This document shows positions 13,020 through 21,472 of a stretch of DNA of 64,000 bases, in pieces. A program made the position numbers and the translations under genes. Each line of letters opens with the position of its first letter. The first letter of the stretch is position 1. Source of the DNA: RPQJ01 sp963726665 (GTDB taxonomy: Bacteria > Pseudomonadota > Gammaproteobacteria > Steroidobacterales > Steroidobacteraceae); contig CAVSDW010000022.1 of the NCBI GenBank assembly GCA_963726665.1, positions 19,389 to 83,388 of the forward strand. The letters run 5' to 3'. Below the pieces are notes generated by a model that saw only the letters and a list, made by a program, of their open reading frames with translations, searched no databases and was not told where the DNA came from.

Positions 13020-13820
13020 CTATCGCTCGGGCTTTGACCGGCCGGCCGTTCGCTTCTGGTTCGCCGCCGTCTTCACCAGGCGCGCGGCGTAGTAGTCCAG
13101 CGCCCAGCGCGTCTTCGCCTGCTGTGCGCTGTCGCGCTCGACGCCCACCTCGGCCAGGAAGCCCATGAATCCGGCCATGACCGCGGCGGCCTGTATGGCG
13201 GGCGCCTTGACCGAGACTTCCATCAAGGTTGCGCGGTCATGCCGCCGCCAGAGCTCCGCAGTGATCGGCCAGGGACAGGCGGGGTCCTCGAAGTCCCAGC
13301 GCTGGGCGCGCAGCGGACCCAGGATCTGGAGCTGCTTGAAATCCGGGATGCGCCTGCCCGCCATCTCGGCCAGGAACGCCTCCTGCTCCTCGGTGAACAG
13401 TGCTGCGATGCCCCGCTTGCCTGCGACGACGCGCTTGATGAGGCCTTTCGCCACCGGCATGGAGAACGAAGCCGACTTCACCAGCCCTTTCTCGCTCGCG
13501 TCGGCCTCGATCTTGAAGTCGCGGTATTTCCGCCATTTCCTGGCGACCTTGTCGGCATCGACCGGGCGGAACTTGATCGTGCTGTCGTGCTCGCCGCCGA
13601 CGATACGCCTGGCGCGCGCGATGATGCCGGCCTTGAGCAGGTCGAGCTTCGGCGTGTCGAAGAAGTAGACGTAGCGCTCGTCGTCGTTCTTCTGCGTCAG
13701 CTTGTAGCGTGCGAGCGCCGCCCTGATCTGCTTCTGCGGGATGGTCGCCTTGATCTCGATCGCCTCGGCCCCTTCCAGCAGCCTCGCGTACCGTCCCCGG
13801 GTCTGTGCTCCTCGTTCCAC
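13020..13820 (-). CDS. CYTH-like (triphosphate tunnel) domain protein
   Basis: 266-residue soluble protein. The N-terminal half follows the CYTH/TTM pattern: AIEIKATIPQ at the start, then YFFDTPKLDLLKAGIIARAR (the 'Y-F-D-T...L...G...R.R' strand set) and DSTIKFRPVDADKV. CYTH enzymes hydrolyse triphosphates or act as class IV adenylate cyclases using an ExExK metal site. Here the motif reads A-I-E-I-K, so the first acidic residue seems to be Ala. The remaining half is basic and ends QKRTAGRSKPER. It may be a divergent, perhaps inactive, member. No operon logic with the neighbouring ABC exporter is evident; 45 nt separate it from the cysB stop. Confidence 0.68.
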   Translation of the reverse strand: MERGAQTRGRYARLLEGAEAIEIKATIPQKQIRAALARYKLTQKNDDERYVYFFDTPKLDLLKAGIIARARRIVGGEHDSTIKFRPVDADKVARKWRKYRDFKIEADASEKGLVKSASFSMPVAKGLIKRVVAGKRGIAALFTEEQEAFLAEMAGRRIPDFKQLQILGPLRAQRWDFEDPACPWPITAELWRRHDRATLMEVSVKAPAIQAAAVMAGFMGFLAEVGVERDSAQQAKTRWALDYYAARLVKTAANQKRTAGRSKPER

Positions 13821-13864
13821 GGTCGTCTCCCTTTCGTGCCGGCAATGATCTTCAGGCGCGCGTG

Positions 13865-14839
13865 CTACCTGAGCGGCAATTCGAGCCCGGCGGTGAGTTC
13901 CTCGACGTCCGCCTGCGTGGCCGCGCTTGCGGCCCGCTCGATCACGCGCCGCGTCAGGTGGGGGGCGAAGAGCTGCATGAAGTCGAGCTGGTACTTCCTG
14001 AGCAGCCCGCCGCGGCGGAAGCCGATCCAGGTGACGTGCGCCGGGAAGAGGTGCGAGGTGTCGATCTGCACGAGATCCGCATCCTCGCGCGGGTCGATGG
14101 CCATGCTCGCGACGATGCCGATGCCGAGCCCGAGGCGCACGTAGGTCTTGATCACGTCGGCGTCGTGCGCCGTGAGCACCACGTTCGGCACGAGGCCTTC
14201 CTTCGCGAAGATGTCGTGCAGCGAGGAGGGTCCCCTGAAGCTGAAGACGTAGGTGATGATCGGGTGCGCGGCGAGCTGCTTCAGCGTCGGCGTTTTCACC
14301 TTCGCGAGCGGATGACCCTTCGGCACGACGACGTGGCGGTGCCAGCGGTAGCAGGGCAGCAGGGAGTAGCCCTCGAAGAGCGACTGCGAGCCCGTGGCGA
14401 TCGCAAAATCGATGCGGTCGAGCGCCGCCATCTCGCTCAGCTGTTCGGAGGTGCCCTGGTGCAGGTGCAGGCGCACCTCCGGGTATTTTTCGCGGAACTG
14501 CCGGATGACGTCGGGCAGCACGTAGCGCGCCTGCGTGTGCGTGGTGGCGAGCGCGAGCGAGCCGCGCGCGTCGTCCTTGAAGTCGTCGGACAGCCGCTTG
14601 ATGTTCTGGACCTCGCGCAGGATGCGCACGGCGCGGTCGATCACCTGCTGGCCGGCGGTAGTGACGCGCGATAGGTTGCGTCCGTCACGCACGAAGATCT
14701 GGAACCCGAGCTCGTCCTCGAGCAGCTTGATCTGCTTCGATACGCCGGGCTGCGAGGTGTGCAGCTTCTCGGCGGCCGCCGTGATGTTGAGCCCGGTCTG
14801 GGCGACCGCGGCGAGGTAGCGCAGCTGGTGAAGTTTCAT
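13865..14839 (-). CDS. cysB: LysR-family sulfur regulator CysB
   Basis: 324-residue LysR-type transcription factor. The N-terminal helix-turn-helix MKLHQLRYLAAVAQTGLNIT ... AAEKLHTSQPGVSKQIKLLE is nearly diagnostic of CysB/Cbl. The effector domain contains TTHTQARYVLPDVIRQFREK, another CysB hallmark, and YSLLPCYRWHRHVVVPKGHP. CysB activates sulfate-uptake and cysteine-biosynthesis genes in response to N-acetylserine in enterics; here it sits among cysATW, sbp and the porin, its likely targets. Start at the first ATG; divergent from comM, which begins about 110 nt away. Confidence 0.93.
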   Translation of the reverse strand: MKLHQLRYLAAVAQTGLNITAAAEKLHTSQPGVSKQIKLLEDELGFQIFVRDGRNLSRVTTAGQQVIDRAVRILREVQNIKRLSDDFKDDARGSLALATTHTQARYVLPDVIRQFREKYPEVRLHLHQGTSEQLSEMAALDRIDFAIATGSQSLFEGYSLLPCYRWHRHVVVPKGHPLAKVKTPTLKQLAAHPIITYVFSFRGPSSLHDIFAKEGLVPNVVLTAHDADVIKTYVRLGLGIGIVASMAIDPREDADLVQIDTSHLFPAHVTWIGFRRGGLLRKYQLDFMQLFAPHLTRRVIERAASAATQADVEELTAGLELPLR

Positions 14840-14948
14840 GGCGACATTCTAGCGAAAGCGTTTGCGGCGATTCCGGCCCGATTCGCGCGTTGACCGGCAC
14901 GGTCTCGCCGGCCGCATGCTGGCGACCCGTGGCCACCGGAGACCGGCC

Positions 14949-16481
14949 GTGACCCTTGCCACTATCCTGAGTCGCACCCAGCAGGGGCTCGAGGCGCCGC
15001 TCGTGCGCGTCGAGGTGCACGTCGGCAGCGGCCTGCCGGCTTTTTCCATCGTCGGCCTGCCGGAGACGGCGGTGAAGGAGAGCAAGGACCGGGTGCGCGC
15101 CGCGCTCGCCAACTGCGGTTTCGAGCTGCCCCCCGGCCACATCACGGTGAACCTGGCACCGGCGGATCTTCCCAAGGAAGGCGGACGCTTCGACCTTCCC
15201 ATCGCAATCGGAATACTGGTCGCGTCCGCGCAGCTTCCGGCCGCACCGTTTGCGGGCTGCGAACTCTACGGCGAGCTGTCGCTCGGCGGCGACCTGCACG
15301 CCATACGCGGCGCGCTGCCGACCGCGCTGCAGGGCACGAGGGCCGGGCACGCGCTCGTCCTGCCGGCCGGAAACCTGGCCGAGGCGGGCCTGGTGCAGGG
15401 CGGACGTGTCTACGGCGCCGGACACCTGCTCGAGGTCTGTCGCCACGCGCGCGGCATCGAAGCCTTGAAGCTCGCGACCCGGCCCGCATGGTCCTCGGCG
15501 CCCACACGCGGTCCGGATCTCGCCGACGTGCGCGGGCAGGCGGCCGCGCGGCGGGCGCTCGAGATAGCCGCGGCAGGCGAGCACAGCCTCATCTTCATGG
15601 GCCCGCCCGGGTCCGGGAAGAGCATGCTGGCGCAGCGCCTGCCCGGCATCCTGCCGCCGATGTCGGAAGACGAGGCGCTCGAAACGGCGGCGGTCCGGTC
15701 GCTGGCCACCTCGGCGTTCCGGCTGGACGACTGGCGGCGACGACCTTTCCGCAGCCCGCACCACACGGCCTCCGGGATCGCGCTGGTCGGGGGCGGTTCG
15801 CGTCCGCGCCCGGGCGAAATCTCGCTGGCCCACAACGGCGTGTTGTTCCTGGACGAGCTGCCGGAGTTCGACCGGCAGGTGCTCGAGGTGCTGCGCGAGC
15901 CGCTGGAGTCGGGGCAGGTCTCGATCTCTCGAGCCGCGCGACAGGCGAGCTTTCCGGCGCGGTTCCAGCTGGTTGCCGCGATGAATCCCTGTCCCTGCGG
16001 GCACCTCGGCGATCCGACGGCCAGGTGCCGCTGCCCGCCCGAGCGCATCGAGGCTTATCGGGCGCGGATATCCGGGCCGCTGCTCGATCGCATCGACCTG
16101 CACGTCGAAGTGCCGCGGGTGAGTGCGGAGGCGATCGCGGCGAGGCAGCCCGCGGAGGCCACTGCGGCAGTCGCAGCGCGTGTCGCTGGCGCCCGCGCGA
16201 GGCAACTCGAGCGACAGGGCCGATCGAACGCGCGACTCGAATCGGTGGACGTCGTCGGCGCGATCCGCGCGGACGTGGCGGCGCTCGCGCTTCTCGACCA
16301 GGCGATGCGCGTCCTTGCGCTGTCGGCGCGCGCCTACCACCGCGTGCTCAGGGTCGCACGCACGATCGCGGACCTCGCGGACTGCGAACGCGTAGGGGCC
16401 GGGCATGTTGCGGAGGCCGTGTCACTGCGGCAGCTCGACCGTCGCAGCGGTGCAGCTACGCTCGAATCCATTTCCACCTGA
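14949..16481 (+). CDS. comM: YifB/ComM-family Mg-chelatase-like AAA+ ATPase
   Basis: 510-residue protein. The N-terminal Lon-like (ChlI) domain reads TLATILSRTQQGLEAPLVRV and FSIVGLPETAVKESKDRVRA. The AAA+ core has Walker A MGPPGSGKSMLAQRLPGILP, then RPFRSPHHTASGIALVGGGS, Walker B GVLFLDELPEFDRQVLEVLR and sensor AAMNPCPCGHLGDPTARC. ComM is a hexameric helicase that helps integrate DNA during natural transformation. The frame is open from 14862, but GTG at 14949 gives the usual N-terminus (TLATILSR) and family length. Its presence says nothing direct about competence. Confidence 0.92.
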   Translation: MTLATILSRTQQGLEAPLVRVEVHVGSGLPAFSIVGLPETAVKESKDRVRAALANCGFELPPGHITVNLAPADLPKEGGRFDLPIAIGILVASAQLPAAPFAGCELYGELSLGGDLHAIRGALPTALQGTRAGHALVLPAGNLAEAGLVQGGRVYGAGHLLEVCRHARGIEALKLATRPAWSSAPTRGPDLADVRGQAAARRALEIAAAGEHSLIFMGPPGSGKSMLAQRLPGILPPMSEDEALETAAVRSLATSAFRLDDWRRRPFRSPHHTASGIALVGGGSRPRPGEISLAHNGVLFLDELPEFDRQVLEVLREPLESGQVSISRAARQASFPARFQLVAAMNPCPCGHLGDPTARCRCPPERIEAYRARISGPLLDRIDLHVEVPRVSAEAIAARQPAEATAAVAARVAGARARQLERQGRSNARLESVDVVGAIRADVAALALLDQAMRVLALSARAYHRVLRVARTIADLADCERVGAGHVAEAVSLRQLDRRSGAATLESIST

Positions 16482-16865
16482 TCGCGCGCGAAACTGCGGG
16501 GGACGCGCGGCACGCAATCGCGCTTCAATGCGTGCGCGGAAGCCCGCGGCGCGGGGGAGTGGCCAGGGACGGCGATCGACGCCGGCCGGATTGCCAGGGA
16601 CGGCATCGGGCGTGAGGCCGCAACGCGGACTCCACGCCCGCCGCGCGGCGGATGACCGTGCCGCGGGCTTCCGCACCTCTTCTCGCCGTTGCGCTACGTG
16701 ACCTCGACGCCGAAGGGCCGCTGCCGTCGAACACGCGGCGGCGCCATGACGCACTGCACAAATCGTCGCGCCGGCCCGAAATCCCGCTACACTCGGCCGA
16801 ACAGGACGGGGAACCAGTAACTGCATGAGCGCGAAGTCGGCCGGGTTCGACTCGAGGGCTGCGTC
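16482..16865. other. Intergenic region, 384 nt, between comM and the SIR2-TIR operon
   Basis: No convincing gene. It holds a 15-bp perfect inverted repeat with distant arms (see 16536-16674) and two copies of GCCAGGGACGGC about 30 nt apart between them. A short frame from ATG 16825 could encode 14 residues and stops at 16867-16869 across the GTG of the next gene. A GAGGG run at 16855-16859 is well spaced as ribosome binding site for GTG 16866. Promoter elements could not be assigned. Confidence 0.5.
16536..16674. repeat. 15-bp inverted repeat with internal direct repeats upstream of the SIR2-TIR operon
   Basis: GCGGAAGCCCGCGGC at 16536-16550 is perfectly complementary to GCCGCGGGCTTCCGC at 16660-16674; the spacer is 109 nt. 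The spacer contains GCCAGGGACGGC twice. It could be a small non-coding repeat element or a folded leader; no target-site duplication was recognised. Confidence 0.45.
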
Positions 16866-18248
16866 GTGACCGCTGCGATGCCTGCCGTCGAGAATTTCGA
16901 CGAGGATGCCTGGGACGACCTCCTCAATTACATCGAGGAGAAGCGGGTCATTCCGATCATCGGGCCCGACCTGCTGCGCGTGCAGACGGATCGCGGCCTG
17001 CGCCCGCTCTACGAGTGGCTGGCCGAGAAACTCGCCGCCAAGCTCGCGGTCGATCCGGGCGTCCTGCCGCAGCCGCTCACGCTGAACGACGTCATCTGCG
17101 CCTATCTCGGCCAGCGCGGACGCCGGGAGGAGGTCTACACGCGCCTGCGCTCGATCATGCGCGAAGTCGAATTCGAGCCGCCGCTCGCGCTCAGGCAGCT
17201 CGCGCAGATCACGGATTTCGATCTCTTCATCACGACCACGTTCGACCCGCTGCTCGAGAAGGCAGTGAACGCCGAGCGCTACGGCGGCCAGTCCACGGCC
17301 GACGTGATCGCCTACGCGCCGAACCGTGTGACCGACCTGCCGACGGAGCGCAGCCAGCTGCAGCGCGCGGTCGTCTACCACCTGCTCGGCCGGCTCTCGG
17401 CCTCGCCCACCTACGTCGTGTCCGACGAGGACATGCTCGAGTTCATCTGCGCGCTGCAGTCGGAGCACCTGACGCCCGAGAAGCTATTCCACGAACTCGA
17501 GCACAATCACCTGCTGCTCATCGGCAGTGACTTCTCCAACTGGCTCGCGCGGCTCTTCCTGCGCATGGCCAAGCGCAAGCGCCTCTCCGACCCGCGCGAC
17601 GTGGGCGAGATCCTCGCCGACGATCACACCATGAAGGACGAACGGCTCGTCGCATTCCTGCAGCAGGTGAGCGTACGCACGCGCGTGTATGGCGGAGCGG
17701 AAGCCTTCGTGGCCGAGCTTCACGCCCGCTGGATGAAGCGCCAGGGCGGCGCGGCCGCCGCGGGCGGCCCGGGCGCGGTGCCGCAGCGCTTCCTGCCGCC
17801 GTCGCGCGAGATGCCCGAGCACGCGATCTTCATCAGCTACGCGCGCGAGGACCTGGCCGCTGTGCAGCGGCTCAAGGCCGCCATGGACGCCGCCGGTCTC
17901 ACGACCTGGTTCGACCTCGACCGGCTCGAGGGCGGCGACGACTACGACCGCAAGATCCGCGCCAACATCGCGCGCTGCAGCTTCTTCGTGCCGGTGATCT
18001 CGGCCACGACGCAGCGACGGCACGAAGCGTATTTCCGCCGCGAGTGGAGCTACGCCGTGGACCGCTCGCTCAGCATCGCCGAGGGCGGCGTGTTCATCCT
18101 GCCGGTGTGCATCGACGACACTCCTGAGTCCGCGGCGCTGGTGCCCGACAAGTTCCGCGCGCTCCACATCACGCGGATGCCGGACGGCGAGCCAACCCCG
18201 GAATTCCTGCGGCGGCTCAAGGACCTCTTCAGCGGGCGTCGCGCATGA
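16866..18248 (+). CDS. SIR2-like / TIR domain protein, candidate NAD-consuming immune effector
   Basis: 460 residues, two domains. The N-terminal half resembles SIR2-family proteins of bacterial defence genes: nucleotide-binding RVIPIIGPDLL (27-37), FDLFITTTFDPLLEKAV (118-134) where classical sirtuins have T-x-N-x-D, a His-containing YHLLGRL (171-177) and LLLIGSDFSNWLARLF (216-231). The Asn of the TTN motif reads Thr, so SIR2 catalysis is doubtful. The C-terminal half is a TIR_2-type domain (about 318-455): AIFISYAREDLAAVQRLKAA, TTWFDLDRLEGGDDYDRKI, then RREWSYA with Glu393 where TIR NADases keep their catalytic Glu. GTG 16866 is preferred because of GAGGG 6 nt upstream; ATG 16878 is the alternative. 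Its stop overlaps the downstream NTPase start (ATGA), so the two are coupled. Confidence 0.88.
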   Translation: MTAAMPAVENFDEDAWDDLLNYIEEKRVIPIIGPDLLRVQTDRGLRPLYEWLAEKLAAKLAVDPGVLPQPLTLNDVICAYLGQRGRREEVYTRLRSIMREVEFEPPLALRQLAQITDFDLFITTTFDPLLEKAVNAERYGGQSTADVIAYAPNRVTDLPTERSQLQRAVVYHLLGRLSASPTYVVSDEDMLEFICALQSEHLTPEKLFHELEHNHLLLIGSDFSNWLARLFLRMAKRKRLSDPRDVGEILADDHTMKDERLVAFLQQVSVRTRVYGGAEAFVAELHARWMKRQGGAAAAGGPGAVPQRFLPPSREMPEHAIFISYAREDLAAVQRLKAAMDAAGLTTWFDLDRLEGGDDYDRKIRANIARCSFFVPVISATTQRRHEAYFRREWSYAVDRSLSIAEGGVFILPVCIDDTPESAALVPDKFRALHITRMPDGEPTPEFLRRLKDLFSGRRA

Positions 18249-21200
18249 GCCAGAAGCCGGACGACCTCGCCGCGTCGGTTGCGATCGACCCGGAGAACCC
18301 CTGGCTCGGCCTGTCCTCCTACACGGAGGAGACCCGCGCCTACTTCCACGGCCGCGACGAGGAAGCCGCGGAGCTCGCCCGCCGCGTCCAGCGCAAGAAC
18401 CTCACGGTGCTGTTCGGCCAGTCCGGCCTCGGCAAGACCTCGCTGCTGCGCGCCGGCCTCGTGCCGCGCCTGCGCGGCGAAGGCTTCTGCCCGGTGTACG
18501 TGCGCGTCGATTACAACCCGGAGTCGCCGTCGCCGTCGGAGCAGATCAAGCAGGCGATCTTCCGCGCAACCGCCGACGCCGGTCATTGGAGCCGGCCGGG
18601 CACGGCGATCGAGGGCGAGTCGCTGTGGGAGTTCCTGCATCACCGCGGTGACCTGCTGCGTGACGCGAGCGGCCGCACGCTGCTGCCGCTCCTGATCTTC
18701 GACCAGTTCGAGGAAATCTTCACGCTCGCGCAGGCCGACGACGCGGGGCGTCTCAGGGCCAGGGAATTCCTCGCCGATCTCGCCGACCTCGTCGAGAACC
18801 GGCCGCCGGCGGCGCTCGAGGCGCGGCTCGACGAAGACGAAACCGCAGCCGAGGATTTCGATTTTGCGCGCGCCGACTACCGAATCCTGATCGCGCTGCG
18901 CGAGGACTACCTCGCGCACCTCGAGAGCGTGAAGGGCACCATGCCCTCGATCACGCAGAACCGGATGCGCCTCGCCCGCATGACCGGCGCGCAGGCGCTC
19001 GCCGCCGTGATGCAACCGGGCGGGCGCCTGGTGTCGCAGGAAGTGGCCGAGTCGATCGTGCGATTCGTCGCCGGCGGCGCCGAGCTCGCCAATGCCGAGG
19101 TCGAGCCCTCGCTGCTGAGCCTGATCTGCCGCGAACTCAACAACGTGCGCATCGCGCAGAAGCGCCAGGAGATTTCGGCCGACCTGCTGGCCGGCTCGCG
19201 CGACACGATCCTGACGGAATTCTACGAGCGCGCGCTCGCCGACCAGCCCGAGGGCGTGCGGCGCGTGATCGAGGACGAGCTGCTCACGGAGTCCGGCTAT
19301 CGCGAAAGCCTGGCGGAGGAGCGGGTGACCAAGGCGCTGGCCGCTGCGGGCGCCGCGCCGGATGCGCTCGCGAAGCTCGTGAACCGCCGCCTGCTGCGTA
19401 TCGAAGAGCGCCTCGACATGCGCCGGGTCGAGCTCACCCACGACGTGCTCTGCAGTGTCGTGGCGGCGAGCCGCGACATGCGCCACGAGCGCGAGGCCCG
19501 CGACGAGGCCGAGCGACAGCTCGCTACCCAGCGCGAACGCGAGGCCGCAACGCGCCGTGCGCTGGTGCGCGCACGCACGATCGCCGCCGTCTGTGCGGTG
19601 CTGATGGTGGTCGCGGGGGCGGGCGCGGCATTCGGGTGGATCAACTACCGGCGCGCCAAGGCGGCGGACGTCGAGGCGCAGCAGGCCCGCGGCGACGCCG
19701 AAAAGCTGGTCGGATTCCTGATCGAGGACTTCTACGCCGAGCTGGAACCCACGGGCCGACTGGAGACGATCAACAAGCTTGCGCAACAGACGGTGGGCTA
19801 TTTCGACAAGTTGCCGCCGCGGCTGGTCACCAGCCAGACGCAGATCTACCGGGGCATGGCGCTCATTCGTGGCGGCGGCGTGCTGCTCGCCGGTGACAAT
19901 ATCGAGGGAGGCAATCGGAACATCGCGGAAGCGCAGGCGCTGTTCAAGAAACTCCTCGCGGGCGGTGACAGGAGCGAGGCGGTGGCCTATGGCCGCGCTC
20001 TCTCCCTGTTCATGCCGTTTTCCGTATGGGGCACGCAGGGCGGACCGAATTCGAAGCCGACCGACCTGCTCGAGGCCGCGGACCTGCTGCGGCCGTTCAT
20101 CGGCGCACCCGGAACGCCGAAGCAGTTGATGATCACCTATGCCGACATCCTCAATCACCTGAGTCACCGGGAGGGAGGGGTGAAGGGCATAGCGCTGTGC
20201 GACGAGGCGCGAGCGTTGCTTACCCAGCTCGGCGCCGTCGACCTCACGGACCTGAACGCAGCCTCCGTCTACGCAGACACCGCAGACTCCGAAGCGCGGC
20301 ATGCCTTGCTGCTCGGCCGCCTGGAGGACTCGGAGCGCCTGGAGCACGAGGTCTACGACATCGCGGACAAGGTGCTGGCGAAGCGCCCGGGTGACTTGCG
20401 GTCGATGAAGAACCGCGCCCTCGCGGCCGGCCTGCTGGCGGAGATCGCGACGCTGCGCCACGATGATGCTGCTGCTGCCCGGTACGCTGCGCAGGCGGTG
20501 CAGGCGGGAGAGGACGCGGTGCGGTTCAATCCGGCGGACCTCGGAACCTGGCAGTACTGGGTCATGGGCCGCAATCAGGTCGCGATGTTCATGTACCAGC
20601 GAGGAGAAGTCGACGACGCGATCGAAGAGGCGCGCACAACGCTGACGCTTGCCAGCGACGAAAGGCTGCCGTCCAGTCTCCAGCCAATTCTCGAGGACAC
20701 CTGGTACCGGCTTGCCTGGCTGCAGGCAGCAATGGGTCGGGTCAAGGAGGCCGAGCGTTACTTTGCCGGCGGAGCCACGGCGAGTGAGGAATCGGCGAAG
20801 CAGTTTCCAGAGAGCAATCCGAGCCACGCGCTTCAGTTGATTCGCGTGCCCGCATCGAAAGCGAGAGTGCAGTTCAACCTGGGTGACGCCAAGGGTGCGT
20901 TGGCACAGGCGTCCGCGGCCGCGGGGAACCTGGAAAAGATGTCGATTGCCGAAGACAACCCTTCGGCGCGGCTGCGTCGCGACCTGACGCTTGCGTGGAC
21001 GCTGGGTACCGTGACCGAGGCTGCACTGCGGCTGGGGCGCGATGCGGACGCCGAAGTTGCGGCACGCAGGCGCCTGGAATTGCCGCTGAGCGTTCTCTCG
21101 AGCCCGGTCGCAGACAAGGCGCGGCGGCAGGCGCTGCTGGCGCTTGCCGTTGCAAAGCAAGGTCGGGGAGCGGAGGCGCAGGGCATTCTCGCTCCGGCAC

Positions 21201-21448
21201 TGGAATACTACGCGCGAGAGCGCAAGGGCGGTGCAGGCGGCACGACGTTCCGGCTGGAATACGCGGAAGCGCTCTATGCCAGCGCGTTGGCCCAGGGAGC
21301 CGATTCGGCGGGTCGCGCGGCGAGACAACGCGACCTCGCGGCGGGAGCAGAGCTGCTGGCCGGCGCATCATCCGAGGTGCGGCAGCTCTCTCCGACCCGC
21401 GAGCTTGCGGCGCGCATCGCAGCCGCCCGCGCTTCGTCGAGTTCCTGA
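18245..21448 (+). CDS. STAND-type NTPase with membrane segment and TPR-like C-terminus (nSTAND1-like)
   Basis: 1067-residue partner of the SIR2-TIR protein. The N-terminus matches the novel-STAND NTPases: NPWLGLSSYTEETRAYFHGR, Walker A FGQSGLGKTSLLRAG (57-71) and Walker B LLPLLIFDQFEEIF (146-159). A winged-helix-like end follows (VELTHDVLCSVVAASRDMRH, 395-414). Then come a charged coiled stretch (415-440), one predicted membrane helix (about 444-467, AAVCAVLMVVAGAGAAFGW) and about 570 residues of helical TPR-like repeats (for example DDAIEEARTTLTLASDERLP). STAND proteins work as ligand-triggered oligomerising switches; the repeat end would be the sensor. ATG overlaps the previous stop. It is intact, unlike many genes here. 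Function as an immune sensor is inferred. Confidence 0.87.
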   Translation: MSQKPDDLAASVAIDPENPWLGLSSYTEETRAYFHGRDEEAAELARRVQRKNLTVLFGQSGLGKTSLLRAGLVPRLRGEGFCPVYVRVDYNPESPSPSEQIKQAIFRATADAGHWSRPGTAIEGESLWEFLHHRGDLLRDASGRTLLPLLIFDQFEEIFTLAQADDAGRLRAREFLADLADLVENRPPAALEARLDEDETAAEDFDFARADYRILIALREDYLAHLESVKGTMPSITQNRMRLARMTGAQALAAVMQPGGRLVSQEVAESIVRFVAGGAELANAEVEPSLLSLICRELNNVRIAQKRQEISADLLAGSRDTILTEFYERALADQPEGVRRVIEDELLTESGYRESLAEERVTKALAAAGAAPDALAKLVNRRLLRIEERLDMRRVELTHDVLCSVVAASRDMRHEREARDEAERQLATQREREAATRRALVRARTIAAVCAVLMVVAGAGAAFGWINYRRAKAADVEAQQARGDAEKLVGFLIEDFYAELEPTGRLETINKLAQQTVGYFDKLPPRLVTSQTQIYRGMALIRGGGVLLAGDNIEGGNRNIAEAQALFKKLLAGGDRSEAVAYGRALSLFMPFSVWGTQGGPNSKPTDLLEAADLLRPFIGAPGTPKQLMITYADILNHLSHREGGVKGIALCDEARALLTQLGAVDLTDLNAASVYADTADSEARHALLLGRLEDSERLEHEVYDIADKVLAKRPGDLRSMKNRALAAGLLAEIATLRHDDAAAARYAAQAVQAGEDAVRFNPADLGTWQYWVMGRNQVAMFMYQRGEVDDAIEEARTTLTLASDERLPSSLQPILEDTWYRLAWLQAAMGRVKEAERYFAGGATASEESAKQFPESNPSHALQLIRVPASKARVQFNLGDAKGALAQASAAAGNLEKMSIAEDNPSARLRRDLTLAWTLGTVTEAALRLGRDADAEVAARRRLELPLSVLSSPVADKARRQALLALAVAKQGRGAEAQGILAPALEYYARERKGGAGGTTFRLEYAEALYASALAQGADSAGRAARQRDLAAGAELLAGASSEVRQLSPTRELAARIAAARASSSS

Positions 21449-21472
21449 GGACGCGCATCCCGGAGAGCCGCC

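Noticed and set aside
16825..16869. 14-codon frame (MSAKSAGFDSRAAS) ending across the SIR2-TIR start
   Set aside because: No ribosome binding site of note and no attenuator structure; most likely chance.
16846..16870. GGTTCGACTC resembling a tRNA T-arm
   Set aside because: No acceptor or anticodon stem can be formed around it.
18050..21328. 1092-codon reverse frame opposite the STAND gene
   Set aside because: Antisense shadow; the forward gene has Walker motifs and a coupled start.
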